A stretch of 64,000 bases of DNA from Euptelea pleiosperma. Lineage: Eukaryota > Streptophyta > Magnoliopsida > Ranunculales > Eupteleaceae. Numbering within the stretch: the stretch's first letter is position 1; the number at the start of each line of letters is the position of its first letter. Of this stretch, positions 44,911-57,865 are shown one piece after another. The notes beneath the pieces are model-generated. The model was not told where the DNA came from. It saw nothing but the letters and a program-made list of their open reading frames with translations, and searched no databases. The DNA is taken from positions 7,919,822-7,983,821 of the forward strand of contig CM068549.1 in the NCBI GenBank assembly GCA_035048495.1, read 5' to 3'. A program made the position numbers and the translations under genes.

Positions 44911-46394
44911 AGGAAAAGTATTTTTAAAATTCATGATGAAAAGTCCATACTTCCTTCCTCAATATGGTTTTTGAAAATCCTTTCTCTAACTTGAGAAGGA
45001 CTTTGGTGTATATTATTGTATTTTAATTTTTATTTTTTTAACTTTTTTTTTGTTTTTCGTAAGATATTCTCTTACAGTGTTTATGATGCTCATCCATTGA
45101 AACATTGAGGACAATGTTCGATTTAAGTTGGGGGGTGTGGATTTGTGCTTTATTTTATGGATAATTTCTATTAATAGTATTGACTAGTGCATTCCTCATT
45201 TCTTTTTTTTTCAAAAATAAAAAATAAAAAAAAATAGAAAAAAAAAGTTGTTAGTTATATTTTTTTCTTGTTTGCATTTCTTCTATTGAGTTATTAAATT
45301 TTGGATTATGAAGGCATATGGTGAAAAACTCTAAACAACCAAATTCTGATGTTTTAATACCGAGTCCTTGTTATTAATCTCAAGTAGAGAATTTTAGAAA
45401 TTTTTGATATTTAAAAATTTTACTACATATCTGATGGATTTCTAGAGTTTAGGTTAACTTTAGTGGTTGTAACCTAATGATTGCCTAGAAGTGTTAGGAA
45501 AGACCAAGTCCAATGAACATTGTTTAACTGGTTCATTTGGTTGGCTGGGAAAGAAGAAAAATTGTTAAAAGTTTCAATGATTCTTGTTTCTAAAAAATAA
45601 GGTGAAAGCCGTCGTTTTAAAAATACAAGTAAGTTGGAATATCACAGATAAAGCCCATGAGGTATTTAGGTGAACATCCAAACTGCTTGTTAACTCGAAC
45701 AGGTAGCTTAGTTTTGAATTGGGTCCTTAGGTCAATCCGACCATCTCTTTGGTGATTAGAAGTTCACTTTTGCTTTAGGAAACCGACCCACTAGTTATTC
45801 GTCAGACTTCAAATGTACTAAAAGTTACTTTGTTCTAGAATTTCTCTAAAGGGGAATTAATGATTCGGACTCTATCTTGAATTTTTAGAATAAATAGCTA
45901 AAAATCATAAGTAACCAATGCTTGATTAATTTTGAGTTTGATGCTTGAATGAATTATGCAGTAAAGTTTTATTTTTTATTTTTTTTATTTTTTTAGCTTA
46001 GTTCTTTTCATTTTATCATAAAAAAAATAGAGGATTGTAGGCCCTGCTTTACAATTACTATTCCAAATTTTGTACTCCTTCTTTCCAATCTAATGGGATA
46101 TTATTATCACATTTGGAAGGTGTTCTAAGGGATTCAAAAAAAAAATTTGAATGATTTAAAAATAAAAAAAAATAAAAAATTTGAATGATTTAAATTTTGT
46201 GGATATATTTACTGCAAACCCTCACGAGTCAAACTCGTACACTAGGGGTAACCTAGGGGTTTAAGGGCTTGTTACATACGCTAAATGTAGTCGCGATGGC
46301 CTGCGAAAGTGGCAGTTTATTTTTTTTTCTTTTTGTTTTTATTTGGTGGATCACTTGAATTGCTAAGGACTAGTAATATGCTCTTTGGGGAGTG
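44911..46394 (+). other. Post-ORF region of element E
   Basis: Non-coding tail. AAGTTGGGGGGTGTGG at about 45126 is a polypurine-like run of the kind found after coding regions of plant gypsy elements. The tail ends with a hairpin (46359-46377) and the polypurine tract CTTTGGGGAGTG (about 46383-46394). No gene seen. Confidence 0.6.
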
Positions 46395-47600
46395 TGATAA
46401 TTCATCATTTTATGTATTTTTACCCCATTTTTCTTAGTTGATTATTAGAATTATCTTACATAAATCCTCAAACTTACATTAAAAATAAGATATTCTCTTT
46501 TCACCAATTGTATATTAAATTTCTTTTAATAAATCAATTACTTTATATTAATAATCTTATTTTATTAGGTACCCGAGCCCAAGACTAAAGCAAGCATAAG
46601 TCCAAGCCCAAAAGCTTATGTACAAAAGCCAAAATTTGAGCAAAAGGGTGGACTACGCTGATGGGCCAAGAAGTTGGGCCAAAAATTGGGCCAAAAAGTG
46701 GGCCAAGTTGGTGGACTAAGCATGGACCAAGGTGGTTGAGATTACAACAACATGAACGGTCCAGATTACAAAAGGCATGAGGATGGCTTTCCAAAAATGA
46801 AATGATGGTTTTGGTTTTAAAATTTAAAAATGATAGAATGTTTGAGGAATAAATATCTCATCATAAGAAAAATTCCTTTTGAAAAATAGAAGAATATTTC
46901 ACTGGTTTTCAAAAGGAAGTTTTAAAATAATAAATTATTGATTGATTCTATATTGAAAAATAAAAGAATATTTTATTGATTTTCAAAAGGAAGTTTCAAA
47001 ACAATAATTTGGTTAGTGATTTTATTGAGAAAAGAAAAATATATTTTATATAATTATTTCTATCTTTGAAAATATTTTTTCTAAGAAAAGAAGTTTTAAT
47101 TCATTAAAAATGGAAAGAATGTTACGCATCCCAGCCTATAAAAGGACCTTCAATGGAAAATGGAAGGAGTTCTTCTCTTGGTTGTTCTCTGGCTGGACAT
47201 ATCTCTCGGCTACACACATTTCTCGACTACAGTCTTCGATTAGCATCGGATCTCTTTTCTCTTTTTTTTATTTATTTCTTTTAGTCTTTCCTTTGTTCTT
47301 CTTATAATTTTTTCTTTTTTTAGTTTAATTTTGATTATAAAGTGTAATGTTTTTCGGTCATTAGAGAGATTGACAACCTCTGTTGATGATTGGTAAAAAC
47401 TCGTTCTCTTAAATATAAGTTATAAATCATTTTTTTTGTTAGAATTATTTTTGGTTGATCAAGTTAATTTCACTATTCTCACCCCTTCTTGTGGTTCGAC
47501 CCCGTATTTGCACTATACATAAATCGTTGATTTGACTTTTGCAAATTTGGGTTTGATTAGACAGTAAAGTACAATGATTGAGAAAAAATACTGTCCATCA
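46395..47600 (+). repeat. 3' LTR of element E
   Basis: LTR of 1206 bp beginning TGATAATTCATC and ending CTGTCCATCA. From 46512 onward it matches the split 5' LTR at about 95% by eye. It supplies the intact reference for the missing first 115 bp and for the ~54 bp deleted at LTR B. Repeated GGGCCAAGAAGT-like units occur near 46660-46720. Confidence 0.88.
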
Positions 47601-47822
47601 ATTATGTCCATCCTTATCAAGCTAAGAACCTTCCGACTATTTTAGTCAAGGCTGCGATCTTTTCTAGCACTCCAAAAGTTCTTCTAGGCTAAGTGTTGGA
47701 TCACCAAGTCAATTCATTCACTTCAAGTCCGAAGTAGTCAATCGATCTCTAATGAATAAGGTTACATAAGTGAAACCCAGGGTTTTCCTGAAATTGACAA
47801 AACAAGGATTATATCTTTATCA
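47601..47822 (-). repeat. Part of 3' LTR of element F
   Basis: Matches 56462-56661 (TGTTGGATCACCAAGTCAA, ending ATCTTTATCA) with scattered differences. The left remainder of this LTR lies beyond element E, which inserted here, so it falls outside the window. Confidence 0.8.
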
Positions 47823-49811
47823 ATCTCCCCCTTTGTCAATTTCAGGACAAAATACTATGGTTCTCCCCTAACAATAAGCCCAACCCCAAACTGATGTAAT
47901 CAGATCCTTGAGTGGAGAGAGGAACTGATAAAACTTTGCTAGAACCTATGAATCACAACACAAATAAAGTTGCCAAACAAAAGCTAGGGATTGTACTCTC
48001 CATTAGTTCAATATAAGTTCAAGTAATAAGGTTTATTAAAAGAACCATGTCAAAGAGTTTTAGTTAAAGTTTTTAGAGAACCAATGAGTCATTGTAAGTT
48101 ATCCAAGTGACAGGTCAAAAGAGCTGCACAAATCCAAGAACCAATACTACAGTCAAAGGAGCCAACCAAACCAAGGTCAGACCAAAGTGCCAAGTATGCC
48201 AAGCCAACCAATGTTGTCAAGTGCCAAAGTACCAATTACCATTGCGTCCAAATAACTGACCAATGTGCAAATTCTCCAAGTACCAAGTAACCAAATACCA
48301 TTGTTACCAACCATTGCTTAAATTCTCCCCCTTTTTGTCATGAATTGAAAAAGGAGAATCTAAAAAAGAATATGGCTTTAAACATTTTTAATGAATACAA
48401 CCAAATATCTTGATAACCAAACCAAAGTAATGTATATTGTTTATCAAATTCCAAAGCTTCTTTTTCAAATATATACTGCTTTTCTCAATCAGAGACAACT
48501 AAGCCACATAAATTATATCCAAACAAATATATGCATGATATGATGTGGAGCAATATAATCCAAATGAAACCAAGCTAAAAAATATGTATTTATCCACTAT
48601 GCTAACCAAAAATTAGTTAAACATGATATCAAAAAAGTCAGAAATACTCATAGCCGAAAGTGGTTTGATACAACCATCACAAAATGTAACCTCCAAGAGG
48701 TTCAAAATAAAAGTACATCAAAACACACAAGTATATGCTCAAACTCTCATGCATATCAACTCCCCCTTTTCTATTTTGAATGGATAGGGTATGTCAAAAC
48801 AATTAATTAATCAAGTGAGAGACACAAAGACCTATCATCATGGTATAATCAAATATTGAAGGCTCAAATAAGATATAAAAAGAAGGCCGATTAAATAAGT
48901 CGGGTTGTCATCAAGATAAGTTGGATACATCCAAAAAGAGAATTCTGATAGATACATATATTAAAATATGATGTTCTAAGGAAGAATTAATCAAAAAAGT
49001 CATACACTAGTAGAATCTGAGGATGTCCTCAGAGATATGGAAAATTCAACCAAGTAATCATTCAAACATATCTCAAATTTAACCAACCAAAAAGTATTAT
49101 GATAGATATCATAACATATGCTCTCTCTCTCAAAAACATAGTCGCTCCCTTTCTATCATTAATAGACTGCCAAAACAAGAATTAGGAGAGATAAAGTACC
49201 ACCAGTAAAAGTAGTATAATCATGGCATAATAAAATACGGATGATACATGCAATGCAAACTATAAAAAAGTCAAATACAACCATGATCACAACACAAGCA
49301 TGATCGATCAAAGATATTTTAGAATTCACAAGTCAAATGATTTTAAAAAGCAATTGATCAAGGATTTCTACCAAAAATTTTAATATGCTAAAAATGCATT
49401 ATGACAAAAATCATATAAAATACCCCAAGCCATAATCAACTAAATGCAACATATATTCAGATTATCCAAATACCAATTTTCTTATTAATAACAATTTCCC
49501 AATTCTCCAACCAAACGCAAAATAAACTAATTTTTTGAATGAGGTTTTAATCAAAAATATTTTTACAGAAGGTTTCAAAGAGCATTTTTCAAAATACTTT
49601 TTCAGCCCAACAAACAAATCTAGCATCTTTTTACCAAAAGATATTATTATTGCAACAAAGGTAAGCTACACATATATATGCAAATCGGGGATTTAACTAT
49701 GGGCACATAAGAAAACAAATCATTCTTATAAGATTTAGATAATGTTTATTTTAATTAGATTAATTATTAAAAAATTTGAACCAAATTATTAAGGATTTTA
49801 TGATATATATT
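47823..49811 (-). other. 3' non-coding region of element F
   Basis: AT-rich, with no coding frame kept. Polypurine-like runs recur on the minus strand at 47823, about 48322 (AAAAAGGGGGAGAA), about 48758 (AAAAGGGGGAGTT) and weakly near 49143, as seen downstream of pol in SIRE-like elements. From about 48120 to 48310 the plus strand is CCAA-rich (CCAAGT, CCAACC repeated irregularly). No env-like frame survives. Confidence 0.6.
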
Positions 49812-50609
49812 AGGGTAATTGCCCAAATAATTTACATTTGCAATTTTTATTACCAAAAAGACAAACTTTTCAACCATCCTCGGATCAACAATTTGGGCAC
49901 ATTTTTGGACATTATTACCCTTACTGTCAAAACAACTTTTCTATTCAAAAAGTAAAAAAAAGTACACCTAAATGAATGATATAATGACTCATAAATGATC
50001 CGTCTCCATTAAAAGTTGTTGAACTCATCCAAGTCTATATCATCAGTGTGGTGTTAGTAATTCAAGTGGTTATAGTGAGTTTTTTCATGGCCATTGTTGA
50101 TCTTGTATCGAAGATAACAAATGATAGAGAATGAGAAAACATATGACAAAATAGGAGAAACAAATGACAGAATATGAGGAAATAGATGATAAAATAAGAA
50201 AAAATAGATAACAGAAAAGGATAATAGAAATGTGACTATTGAGAGGACGTGTGGTTGTTTTTCGTGGAGTGATCCCCAGCCGTTGATTAGAATCGAACAG
50301 TTGTTTGGGTGTAAAGGCATGAAAGAGTGTCATTAGGGATAGGCATCAAAAAAGGTTGATTGCTTTTTGGAGAGATCCTCAACCGTTTGATGATAATTGG
50401 ATAATTGATCCAAAATAGTGTTTCAGAGCCAACATTGGGAATAGGCGTAGAAAAAGGTGTAGGCGTATGGTCGTGCCAGCTTTGTTTCAATCACCTTTTT
50501 CAAGCCATGCCCAAAAGTTAAGGACAAAATCGGTAATCGTTGCTTTTTTTTGTCATTTGTCGCTTCAGCCATAGAAATTGCAAACGTTAATTATTTGGGA
50601 AATTACCCT
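49812..50609. mobile_element. Small TIR DNA element (MITE-like)
   Basis: 798 bp bounded by terminal inverted repeats of about 40 bp: AGGGTAATTGCCCAAATAAT at the left, with the right end reversed reading AGGGTAATTTCCCAAATAAT, continuing to (T/C)GCAATT. Flanking 7-bp repeats ATATATT lie at 49805-49811 and 50610-50616; low complexity makes the exact TSD length (7-9) uncertain. No transposase is encoded; the short minus-strand hydrophobic frames inside (50054-50490) are not convincing genes. Superfamily undecided (Mutator-like or hAT-like). Confidence 0.75.
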
Positions 50610-50616
50610 ATATATT

Positions 50617-52327
50617 AACCAAACAAAGAGTATTTTTAAATACGAGTTAAATTGAGACTAGAATCGGTTCTTCTATCAAGTGTCAACATTTTATTAAGTG
50701 AAGAATTTCTATTATCAAAATTTTTAAAGTAAGATTTCTCTTGACAGTTGTAGATGTTTTCTTTTTCAATATATCTAGATGGATAAAAGTTGTTAGTTTT
50801 AAAGTTTGTCCTTATAATTTCAAATATGTTTATGTAAAAGTTTAGCTTTGGCATTCAAGATATTAATTTGTTCAAATACTCTTTTCTTTGTCAATTAATT
50901 CAATTTTCTTTTGTTGTTGAGTTTTCTTTTCTAATTTTATCTTTCTTTGGATTTTAATTTTTCTTTTTAGAATTTTGCACTCACATTTCATATGACCGAT
51001 CTTTTTATATTAATGACAGGTTATTTCAGCTTTAGTTTGTTTGTTTTGAGTTGAATTTTTTTAGCTTTTACAAAAATTGTTTTAAAAGTAGAGGCTTTTG
51101 ATGTTTCATCTTTATATACTAATCCTCGTTTATCTGTTATTTCTTCCCATGGTTATAATTTTTTCAAGTTTAGAGTTACCTTGAGTAATATTTTTAATTA
51201 GGTTAGAATTTTTATTTCAAGTTCATTATTTTGAATTTTTAATTGGTTAATTCCATTTTTGGATAGTTTTCTTTTTCAACCATTTGTTCTTTGTCTTTTT
51301 CTTCATCTTTTACAGTTTATTATAGTTAAAGAAGGTTTCTTCATTAAGTTCGTTATTTTTGAGTTTTTGGTACAAATTCCTTCTAGTTTTAAACTTTCTT
51401 TGTATAAGTTATTATATGTTTTTTGTATTTCATCATTATCCTTATCATTTAATTCTTCTTCAGTTTCAAATATTTTATTTGATTTTGATCTAACCATAAG
51501 GTCTTTCTGATTCTTTATTTTACAAGTTGAGTTAGATTTGTTATCGGATCATTACTATTATTATCCCATGTGACTTTCATAATTTCAGTTTTATCTTTTT
51601 TTATTATTAGCACATCTGATTCTTCTAGTTCACTATCTTCTCTCGTAGATGTTTTTAATGCAATATTCTTCCTAGGTGGTTTAAGTTTAAGTTCAAAGGT
51701 TTTGATGGAACCTATTAGTTCTTCTAACTTAATGTCATCTATATCTTTGCTTTCGTTTATTGTAGTGACCTTGGGTGAAATCTTTGAGATAGGGACCTTA
51801 GAATGTTTTTAACAATTTTTGGTTCAGGGATAACCTCACCTACACCCTTCATGGAGTTTACTATGTTACTAAGATCAGTATAAAAGCTTACAACATTTCA
51901 TTATCATTTATCCAAATGGTTTCAAATTTATTTGTTAACATTTGTAATTTTAAAAGTTTAACAGCATTGGTTCATTCATGTGTTATTTCTAAAATATTCC
52001 ATACTTCACTAACAGTTTCATATGTAAGAATTCTTTTAAATTCACCATAAGATAAAGCATAGTAAATAGCATTCAAAGCTCTATTATTAACAATATATGT
52101 ATTTTTTCAATAGTAGACCATTTATCTTTACTCCTAATTTTTATAAAGGTCAGGTCACCTTCAATGACAGGTTCAGTGGGACAAGTCCATCCTACTTCAA
52201 CATATTCCCAAATTCTCCCATTAAGAGATTTTAGGAAGATTCTCATTCTAGCCTTCCCATAGGCATAGTTGGAACTATCAAACAAATGTGGTATAGAAAC
52301 AGAGTTTTCCTCTTCTCTCATAGTCAT
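50617..52327 (-). pseudogene. Copia gag remnant of element F
   Basis: Starts at ATG 52327 (MTMREEENSVSIPHLFDSSNYAYG), the typical start of SIRE-like copia Gag, with KARMRIFLKSLNGRIWEYVEVGW following. The frame breaks at 52073. Further pieces are recognisable leftwards: KPPRKNIALKTS-like sequence near 51650 and KSNKIFETEEELNDKDNDE at 51497. Near 50975-51015 the minus strand shows a decayed zinc knuckle (CH-stop-Y-KKIGHMKCEC, where CX2CX4HX4C is expected). Many stops fit C-to-T decay of methylated DNA. Gag would be the particle protein; this copy is dead. Confidence 0.75.
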
Positions 52328-52395
52328 AGTAGGGGAATAGGATTACACTTAGGTGGTTAAACCTTTTGCTCAAGTGTTTAGGCTTTGATACCAAT

Positions 52396-55300
52396 TGAAG
52401 TTCCCTTGGTATTGATACGAAAAGACTTAGAGGGGGGCAAGGTGAATAAGTCTATTTTAACTTTTCCTAAAGTTGATTACTAGTATGTATGAATATATTT
52501 GAATAATCAACTTAAAGCCATATAGAAAGATAGAGAATCAATTCACAACACAAAGATATATAGTGGTTCGTTGTCTCAACACCTATGTCTACTCTTAAAA
52601 GCTCCAACGAGCTATTACCTTTTTAATTCAATTACTTAAGCAACCTTACAATGATGAATAGGGTAAAGGCCCAGGACTCAATTGCAATCGAGATAGAATG
52701 GAGTTAGGTCTCAACCAAACTCCAGCTTAGTTGAGACACTTCTTGACCAACTAACAAACAAAGTTACCTCCCGATGATGATCAAGAGGAATGGATGCTTC
52801 GACGTTGTTGAAGCGCAAAGCCTATACACCAACCATAGTAACTCAAACAGCTCACCAAGAGGATCCGTAGATCAGAACAAGGGTAAGCACAAACAAAGAA
52901 TCTCCTAAAAAGGGTCACAAGGACAAAGGTAGAAGACCAAAGAGATTTTCTCACAAAGAAGACACTCAGAAGAATTAGTGAGAATTGGTGTAAAATGAAT
53001 GGAGGGGATGGGTATTTATAGGCTAAAGGCACAAAGGGGATTGGTGGAAGTTTGGGAGTGCACGGAGGGACAGGTCGACCGTTCTGAGAGACTGGTCGCC
53101 CGATCTATAATACCCTGAATTTTCGTTCTAGGGTATTATGGTAAATTCACCTAATAAATGAAAACCTGAAACTTTTATAGACTCTTATTATTATTTTTAT
53201 TGTTTAATATCATGTATGAGTATGTATATTTAATTTGGTTTTATTCTGACAACTTTGAAAAACCTGCTATTTTTGAAACTCGATCTTTATGGCTAAATTT
53301 CTTGCTAAAAATAATGGACCATAACTTGCAGGGGACTTTTTTTTTTTCCAGCTAACATTCTAGAACTTTTATACAAAAATTATTTTGGGGGCCCGAGACA
53401 CCAAAAATATTCCTATTTTATTATTATTAACTTACCTGTGGAATTTGGAACCTTTCCTGATACATGAAAACCCTAGCGGGAGATTTCGGGAGATTTTGAC
53501 AAAAATAGTATTTTCGTAATTTTTAAACTTCCCTACAATTCTTATATTTTCAAAATTAATATTTAATTATATTTATTTATTTAATAAAAGTGTGGGACCC
53601 GCGAATCACTTTCGGATCATTCTGATGTCATTTGACACTTTTTCGGTGCTTTGAATGTTTTTTATGATTTTTATATATTTAGACTACTTTTTGTGATTTA
53701 TGTGTGTGACATGTGTCAATACCTTATTGTATGGACTTTTAAATTATATAATATAGTTTAATTGAATTAATTTATAATTATTTGTGTTATAATTGTTGGG
53801 TGGGCCGTATGGCCAATTTAAAGGAATTTTGGGCTTAATAATATTCTTAAATAAAGCCTATTGATATATATGGGCCTTGGGCCCATTTCTAACCCATTAA
53901 TAGTATAAAATATAAGTTTTTGAGGGTTGAAAAAGTCATCCTTTTGCTAGTTACGAATTTCAATAAAATAAAAACCCTAATCCTTCCCTAAACCTATTTA
54001 TGAAAACCCTAAAGTTTTAGAAGCTTTCACAAACCCAACTCTATTGAAGAATAGAGAAAGCTCCATTAAACCTTCATCCGAGCACCGATCGCACTCAAGC
54101 AAGAAAGGAGAATTGACGGGGACTCCGATTAGAAGAACATACTCCGAGGAGAGGACGATCCGACGACTTTTAAATTTGAAAAAACTTTTGATTTTCATTA
54201 AAGTTCAAGAAACCTTGAGGTAAGAGTGTTTGATCCATCCTATACTTATTTTTCTTCAAGATTTTGTTTCTCTTTCATTAGATAATGGTTGATACTCATT
54301 ATAAATTAATTTCAACAATATTTACTTTATTCTTATTGGGTTGAACTTTATTTTGGGCCACCATGATAGGTTTGGCCATGGTCTATTTTGTACCTATAAT
54401 GGATGATTATATTCTTTATCATTTTTGTTGTATTTTTATAATTATTTTTCTAAATACCTCTATGAATCTATTTTCTCAAACCGTTTAGTTTGTATTTTTC
54501 TGATTTGTATTGATTAAGTTATGATTTTTCTAAGTTATTGGACTTTACCAAAAAACCCAGAATTTTAGATTTTATTCGGTCCACTTCACTTAGAATTTCG
54601 ATCTCTATTTTTAATCTAAATATTTTTTTAATTATTTTTCATAGATATCTCTATCAATCTAGTTTCTAGAACCTTTGAGTTTGTATTTTTCTGATTTGTA
54701 TTGATTAAGTTATGATTTTTCAAACGTGCTGAACTTTTCTATAAAACATAGAATTTTAGATTTTACATGGTCCACTTCACTTGAGATTTAGATCTATATT
54801 TTAATCTAAATATTTTTTTAATTATTTTTCCTAGATACCTCTTCAATCTAGTTTTTAAAACCTTTGAGTTTGTATTTTTTTGATTTTTATTGATTAAATT
54901 ATGATTTTTCAAATATACGAGACTTTTCTGTTAAACTCAGAATTTCAGATTCTGTCCGGCCCACTTTAGTGTTTTGACCTATATTTTGAATCTGAATGTT
55001 TTTCTATTTATTTTTTTCTAAAAATCTCTGTGAATCTAGTTTTTAAATCCATTAAGTTTGTATTTTTTTAATTTATATTTATTTAGTTATGATTTTTACA
55101 AGAAACTATATTTTCTGTGAACTACTTATTTTTTTGATTTTGAGCGATTAATGGCCTTGGGAACCCTTAGTGGTTCAGTCATGACTTATTGAATATTAAG
55201 GGATTTAGCCCTTGTTGTTTGACTAAACCCGAGATGGTTTGACCTATACTTGTATGCATGGGGATCCCACCCATGTGTATTGGATCCCTCATAGGGTTCG

Positions 55301-56661
55301 GCCAAGTGTCTTGGATCCCTCTTTAGGGTTCGACTTGTGTCATGGATCCCTCATAGGGTTCGGCCATGGTGTGTTGGATTCTCTTGAGACCTTCACTTAT
55401 ATTGTTAATCGATGTTGATCGTGATCTTTGGTGATTATTTACATGTTATTTATGTTGTTTAACCCTAGTTCATACCCATTTTATTACTTCTGATGATCAT
55501 GTGTTTATTTTATATTCCTATTTAAATGTTAAATACATGTGTGCATATGCCATGTAACCCTAGTACCATCTTGTTATCATACTATGATCATCACGTGATT
55601 TCATATAAGAAGTGCATAAGGGAACGGAGTTGAAGTATATTATATACGTTTATATTGGTTTTATCAATTAATCAGGGTTCGGTACCCTAGGGTGAAAGGC
55701 CCCAGACGTTATTATATCCTGTAGATGGGTCGATGAGACTACTCCCAGTGCGGAAAGGAGATGGAGATCCTATGTGGTTATGGGTACTAATTGCATTTGC
55801 ATTCCGTACTCACTTGCATTCACCCTCATATTCATGTCATCCTTATTAAATGTTTGAGATGCGTACCTTGGTTAAAACTTGTATAGTATGATATTATACC
55901 ATGCACACTGTTGTATTACTGGGCCTCGGCTCACGGTGCTACACCGATACCATTTTTAGATTTTGAGGAGCCGGGTACGTGAGATGATTTTGAAGCAAAA
56001 GACTCCAGTGCATTCGAGGAGATCGGTGAGGATTTGGGAGTCTATCCCACACTTTAAAAAAAAAAGACTTTATTTTGATTGTTTTAAAATATTACTTATT
56101 TATTTTCATGGGCATGTAGTCCTTTGATTGAAAGTGTGTTCTCACCTCCATCTCTCCACACTTAATTGATTGATTGAATTGTTTGAGTTATGAATTATTT
56201 TAATTATTTATTTTCTACATCTAGACGTCTTTTCTTCTTTTCCTTAGTGGGTTTTCGAATGAACCTTAGTAGTCTAATTGACCTAATTGGACCACTAGGG
56301 GACATTCATGGATCACCTCTGGATTTGGGTACAGGTCGATCCACGGATTTTTGGGTCTTATCTGGGTATCCGGATTCGGGGCGTGACACGATCCCTCCAA
56401 ATGAGCAGTCTGAAGATCACAAGGACTACTAGAGGTCAAGGGTCAACTGATGAGTCTAGACAGATTATGTATATCCTGAGCAAGCCAAGGCTCTGATCTT
56501 TTACAACACTCCAAATGTTCTTCCAGGCTCAGTGTTGGATCACCAAGTCAAGTCCGTCACTTCAAGTTCGAAGTCGTCAATCGATCTCTAATGAGTAAGG
56601 TTATATAAGTGAAACTCTGGGTTTTCTTGGAATTCACAACGCAAGGATTATATCTTTATCA
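52396..56661 (-). repeat. 5' LTR of element F, split by solo LTR 2
   Basis: Pieces 52396-53105 and 56394-56661 make an LTR of about 978 bp. The minus strand starts TGATAAAGATATAATCC (56661) and ends GGGAACTTCA (52396), two bases from the primer-binding site. Frames at 52781-53032 and around 56430 are within the LTR and not taken as genes. Confidence 0.8.
53106..56388 (+). mobile_element. Solo LTR 2, same family as solo LTR 1
   Basis: 3283 bp, beginning TATAATACCCTGAAT (first TG changed to TA) and ending GGGGCGTGACA. Perfect TSDs CGATC at 53101-53105 and 56389-56393. Collinear with 41106-44707 but with four copies of the ~190-bp unit (about 54440-55120) and only one copy of the segment that is duplicated (226 bp) in solo LTR 1. 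No internal region, hence a product of LTR-LTR recombination. Confidence 0.88.
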
Positions 56662-57634
56662 CTTGTCTCCATCTTACAGGTCATTTGTTACTTCGTTGTC
56701 CACCATTCCTATACCTTCCTTAGTGCTAGAAAGTTTGAAGCATCCTAAGTTGAAGGATGCAATGGTTGATGAAATGAGGGCCTTAGAAAAGAACAATACC
56801 TGGGAACTGGTTGATTTACCTAGAAGAAAGAAACTAGTGGAATACAGATGGGTGTACACTATACAATGTGAAGTAGAAGGCAGATGCGGTCAATAGAAAA
56901 GTACAAGGTGAAATTATTAGCCAAAGGATACTCATAGACATATGGCATTGACTACGTGGAGACATTTGTCAAAGTTGCAAAAGTGAACTCCATAAGGGTG
57001 CTCATATTTCTTGCTGCTAACCAGTCGTGGCCTGTAAATTAGCTTGATGTGAAGAACTTCATGGGGATCTAAAAGAAGAAGTGTACATAGTTCCTCCTCC
57101 AAGATTCGTACCAGCAAGAGGTGATAGAAGAGTGTGTAGACTGAAGAAGTCATTGTATGGGCTAAAGTAGTCTCCGAAAGGTTTACCCAGGCAGTGAAGA
57201 ATCTGGGATATACCCAAATTTTTTGTTGGGGGCAATTTTGTGACATGGAGAAGCAAGAAGCAACTTGTGGTTGCTCGATCCAGTGCGAAGGCAGAGTTTC
57301 GAGCTATGGCTCATGGCTTGTGTGGAATGTTATAGTTAAAGATCTTAATAGCTGAGCTAGGATTCCCTGTTACTGGCCCAATGAGCTTGTAATGTGATAA
57401 CAAGGTAGCAATAAGTATTGCTCATAATCTAGTTTAGCATGATCGAACAAAGTACATTGAAGTAGATCGACACTTCATACAAAATAACATTGTTACTGGG
57501 AAAGTGTACTCCATTTGTGAAGATTGAAGAGCAGATAGCGGATGCGTTCACTAAGGGAGTTCCTAGTAATTAGCTATACAGGTGTCTTAGCAAGATGGAC
57601 ATGACAGATATCTACGCACCATCTTGCGGGAGAG
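56662..57634 (+). pseudogene. Copia RT / RNase H remnant of element G
   Basis: Plus-strand C-terminal Pol of a Ty1/copia element. Visible motifs: HPKLKDAMVDEMRALEKNNTWELVDLPRRKK and YRWVYTIQCEVEG (start of the copia RT domain), then AKGYS, YGIDYVETF and, further on, remnants fitting RNase H near CDNKVAISIAHN and DRTKYIEVDRHFI. Frameshifts and stops are frequent after 56896, and much of RT is missing or scrambled. The 5' part is separated by element F. It ends at the polypurine tract GCGGGAGAG (about 57626-57634). Not functional. Confidence 0.8.
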
Positions 57635-57865
57635 TGTTGTCGGGATAGTCTTGTATTTCCTTTTATATCTGTAAGGGCCTACTTGTCCATTGTAAATTTT
57701 TTTTGGTATGTATAAGAAGATTGGAGTCATGTCACATACATATGCTCTCCTTTCTCTCTATCTTCTCTCTCCTCTCTCTTTCTTCTCTTTTTTTCTTTTC
57801 TCTTCCAAACCCTAGAATCATCAAACCCTAAGTTTCTACTTAGGCTTTATCTCCTCGCGGTTACA
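57635..57865 (+). repeat. 3' LTR of copia element G
   Basis: Short LTR of about 231 bp, starting TGTTGTCGGGATAG (or three bases later at TGTCGGG) right after the polypurine tract and ending CGCGGTTACA. A CT-rich tract lies at 57745-57810. The following bases TTCTA are the candidate TSD; the 5' end of G is outside the window. Confidence 0.7.

Larger units (their letters stand above)
39076..46394 (+). mobile_element. Element E interior: non-autonomous gypsy-like element (LARD type)
   Basis: Interior of a plus-strand LTR element whose LTRs are 9670-39075 (split) and 46395-47600. The primer-binding site TGGCGCCGCTACCCGG starts at 39078, two bases after the LTR, as in D. The interior has one orphan frame, no gag, RT or integrase that I recognise, and ends in TTGGGGAGTG next to the 3' LTR. 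A hairpin just before that (46359-46377) matches the one in D and C. I infer a distant non-autonomous relative of the Athila-like group. The right TSD is ATTAT (47601-47605); the left one is outside the window. A solo LTR (41106-44707) interrupts it. Confidence 0.8.
47601..56661 (-). mobile_element. Element F: SIRE/Maximus-like Ty1/copia element, pol-less and decayed
   Basis: Minus-strand copia element. Its 5' LTR is at the right (52396-53105 continued at 56389-56661) and its 3' LTR at the left (47601-47822 in view, the rest beyond element E). The primer-binding site TGGTATCAAAGCC (52393-52381, minus strand) fits initiator tRNA-Met. The polypurine tract AAAGGGGGAGAT is at 47823-47834. Interior is only about 4.6 kb including a 798-bp insertion: gag remnants are present but no protease, integrase or RT. 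It is inserted in element G (right flank CTTGT). The many stops indicate age. Confidence 0.82.

Noticed and set aside
53106..56388. Protein-coding gene in solo LTR 2 (short frames near 53998-54198 and 56190-56496)
   Set aside because: The frames lie within the LTR; the similar frame in solo LTR 1 reflects LTR homology, and no domain is visible.
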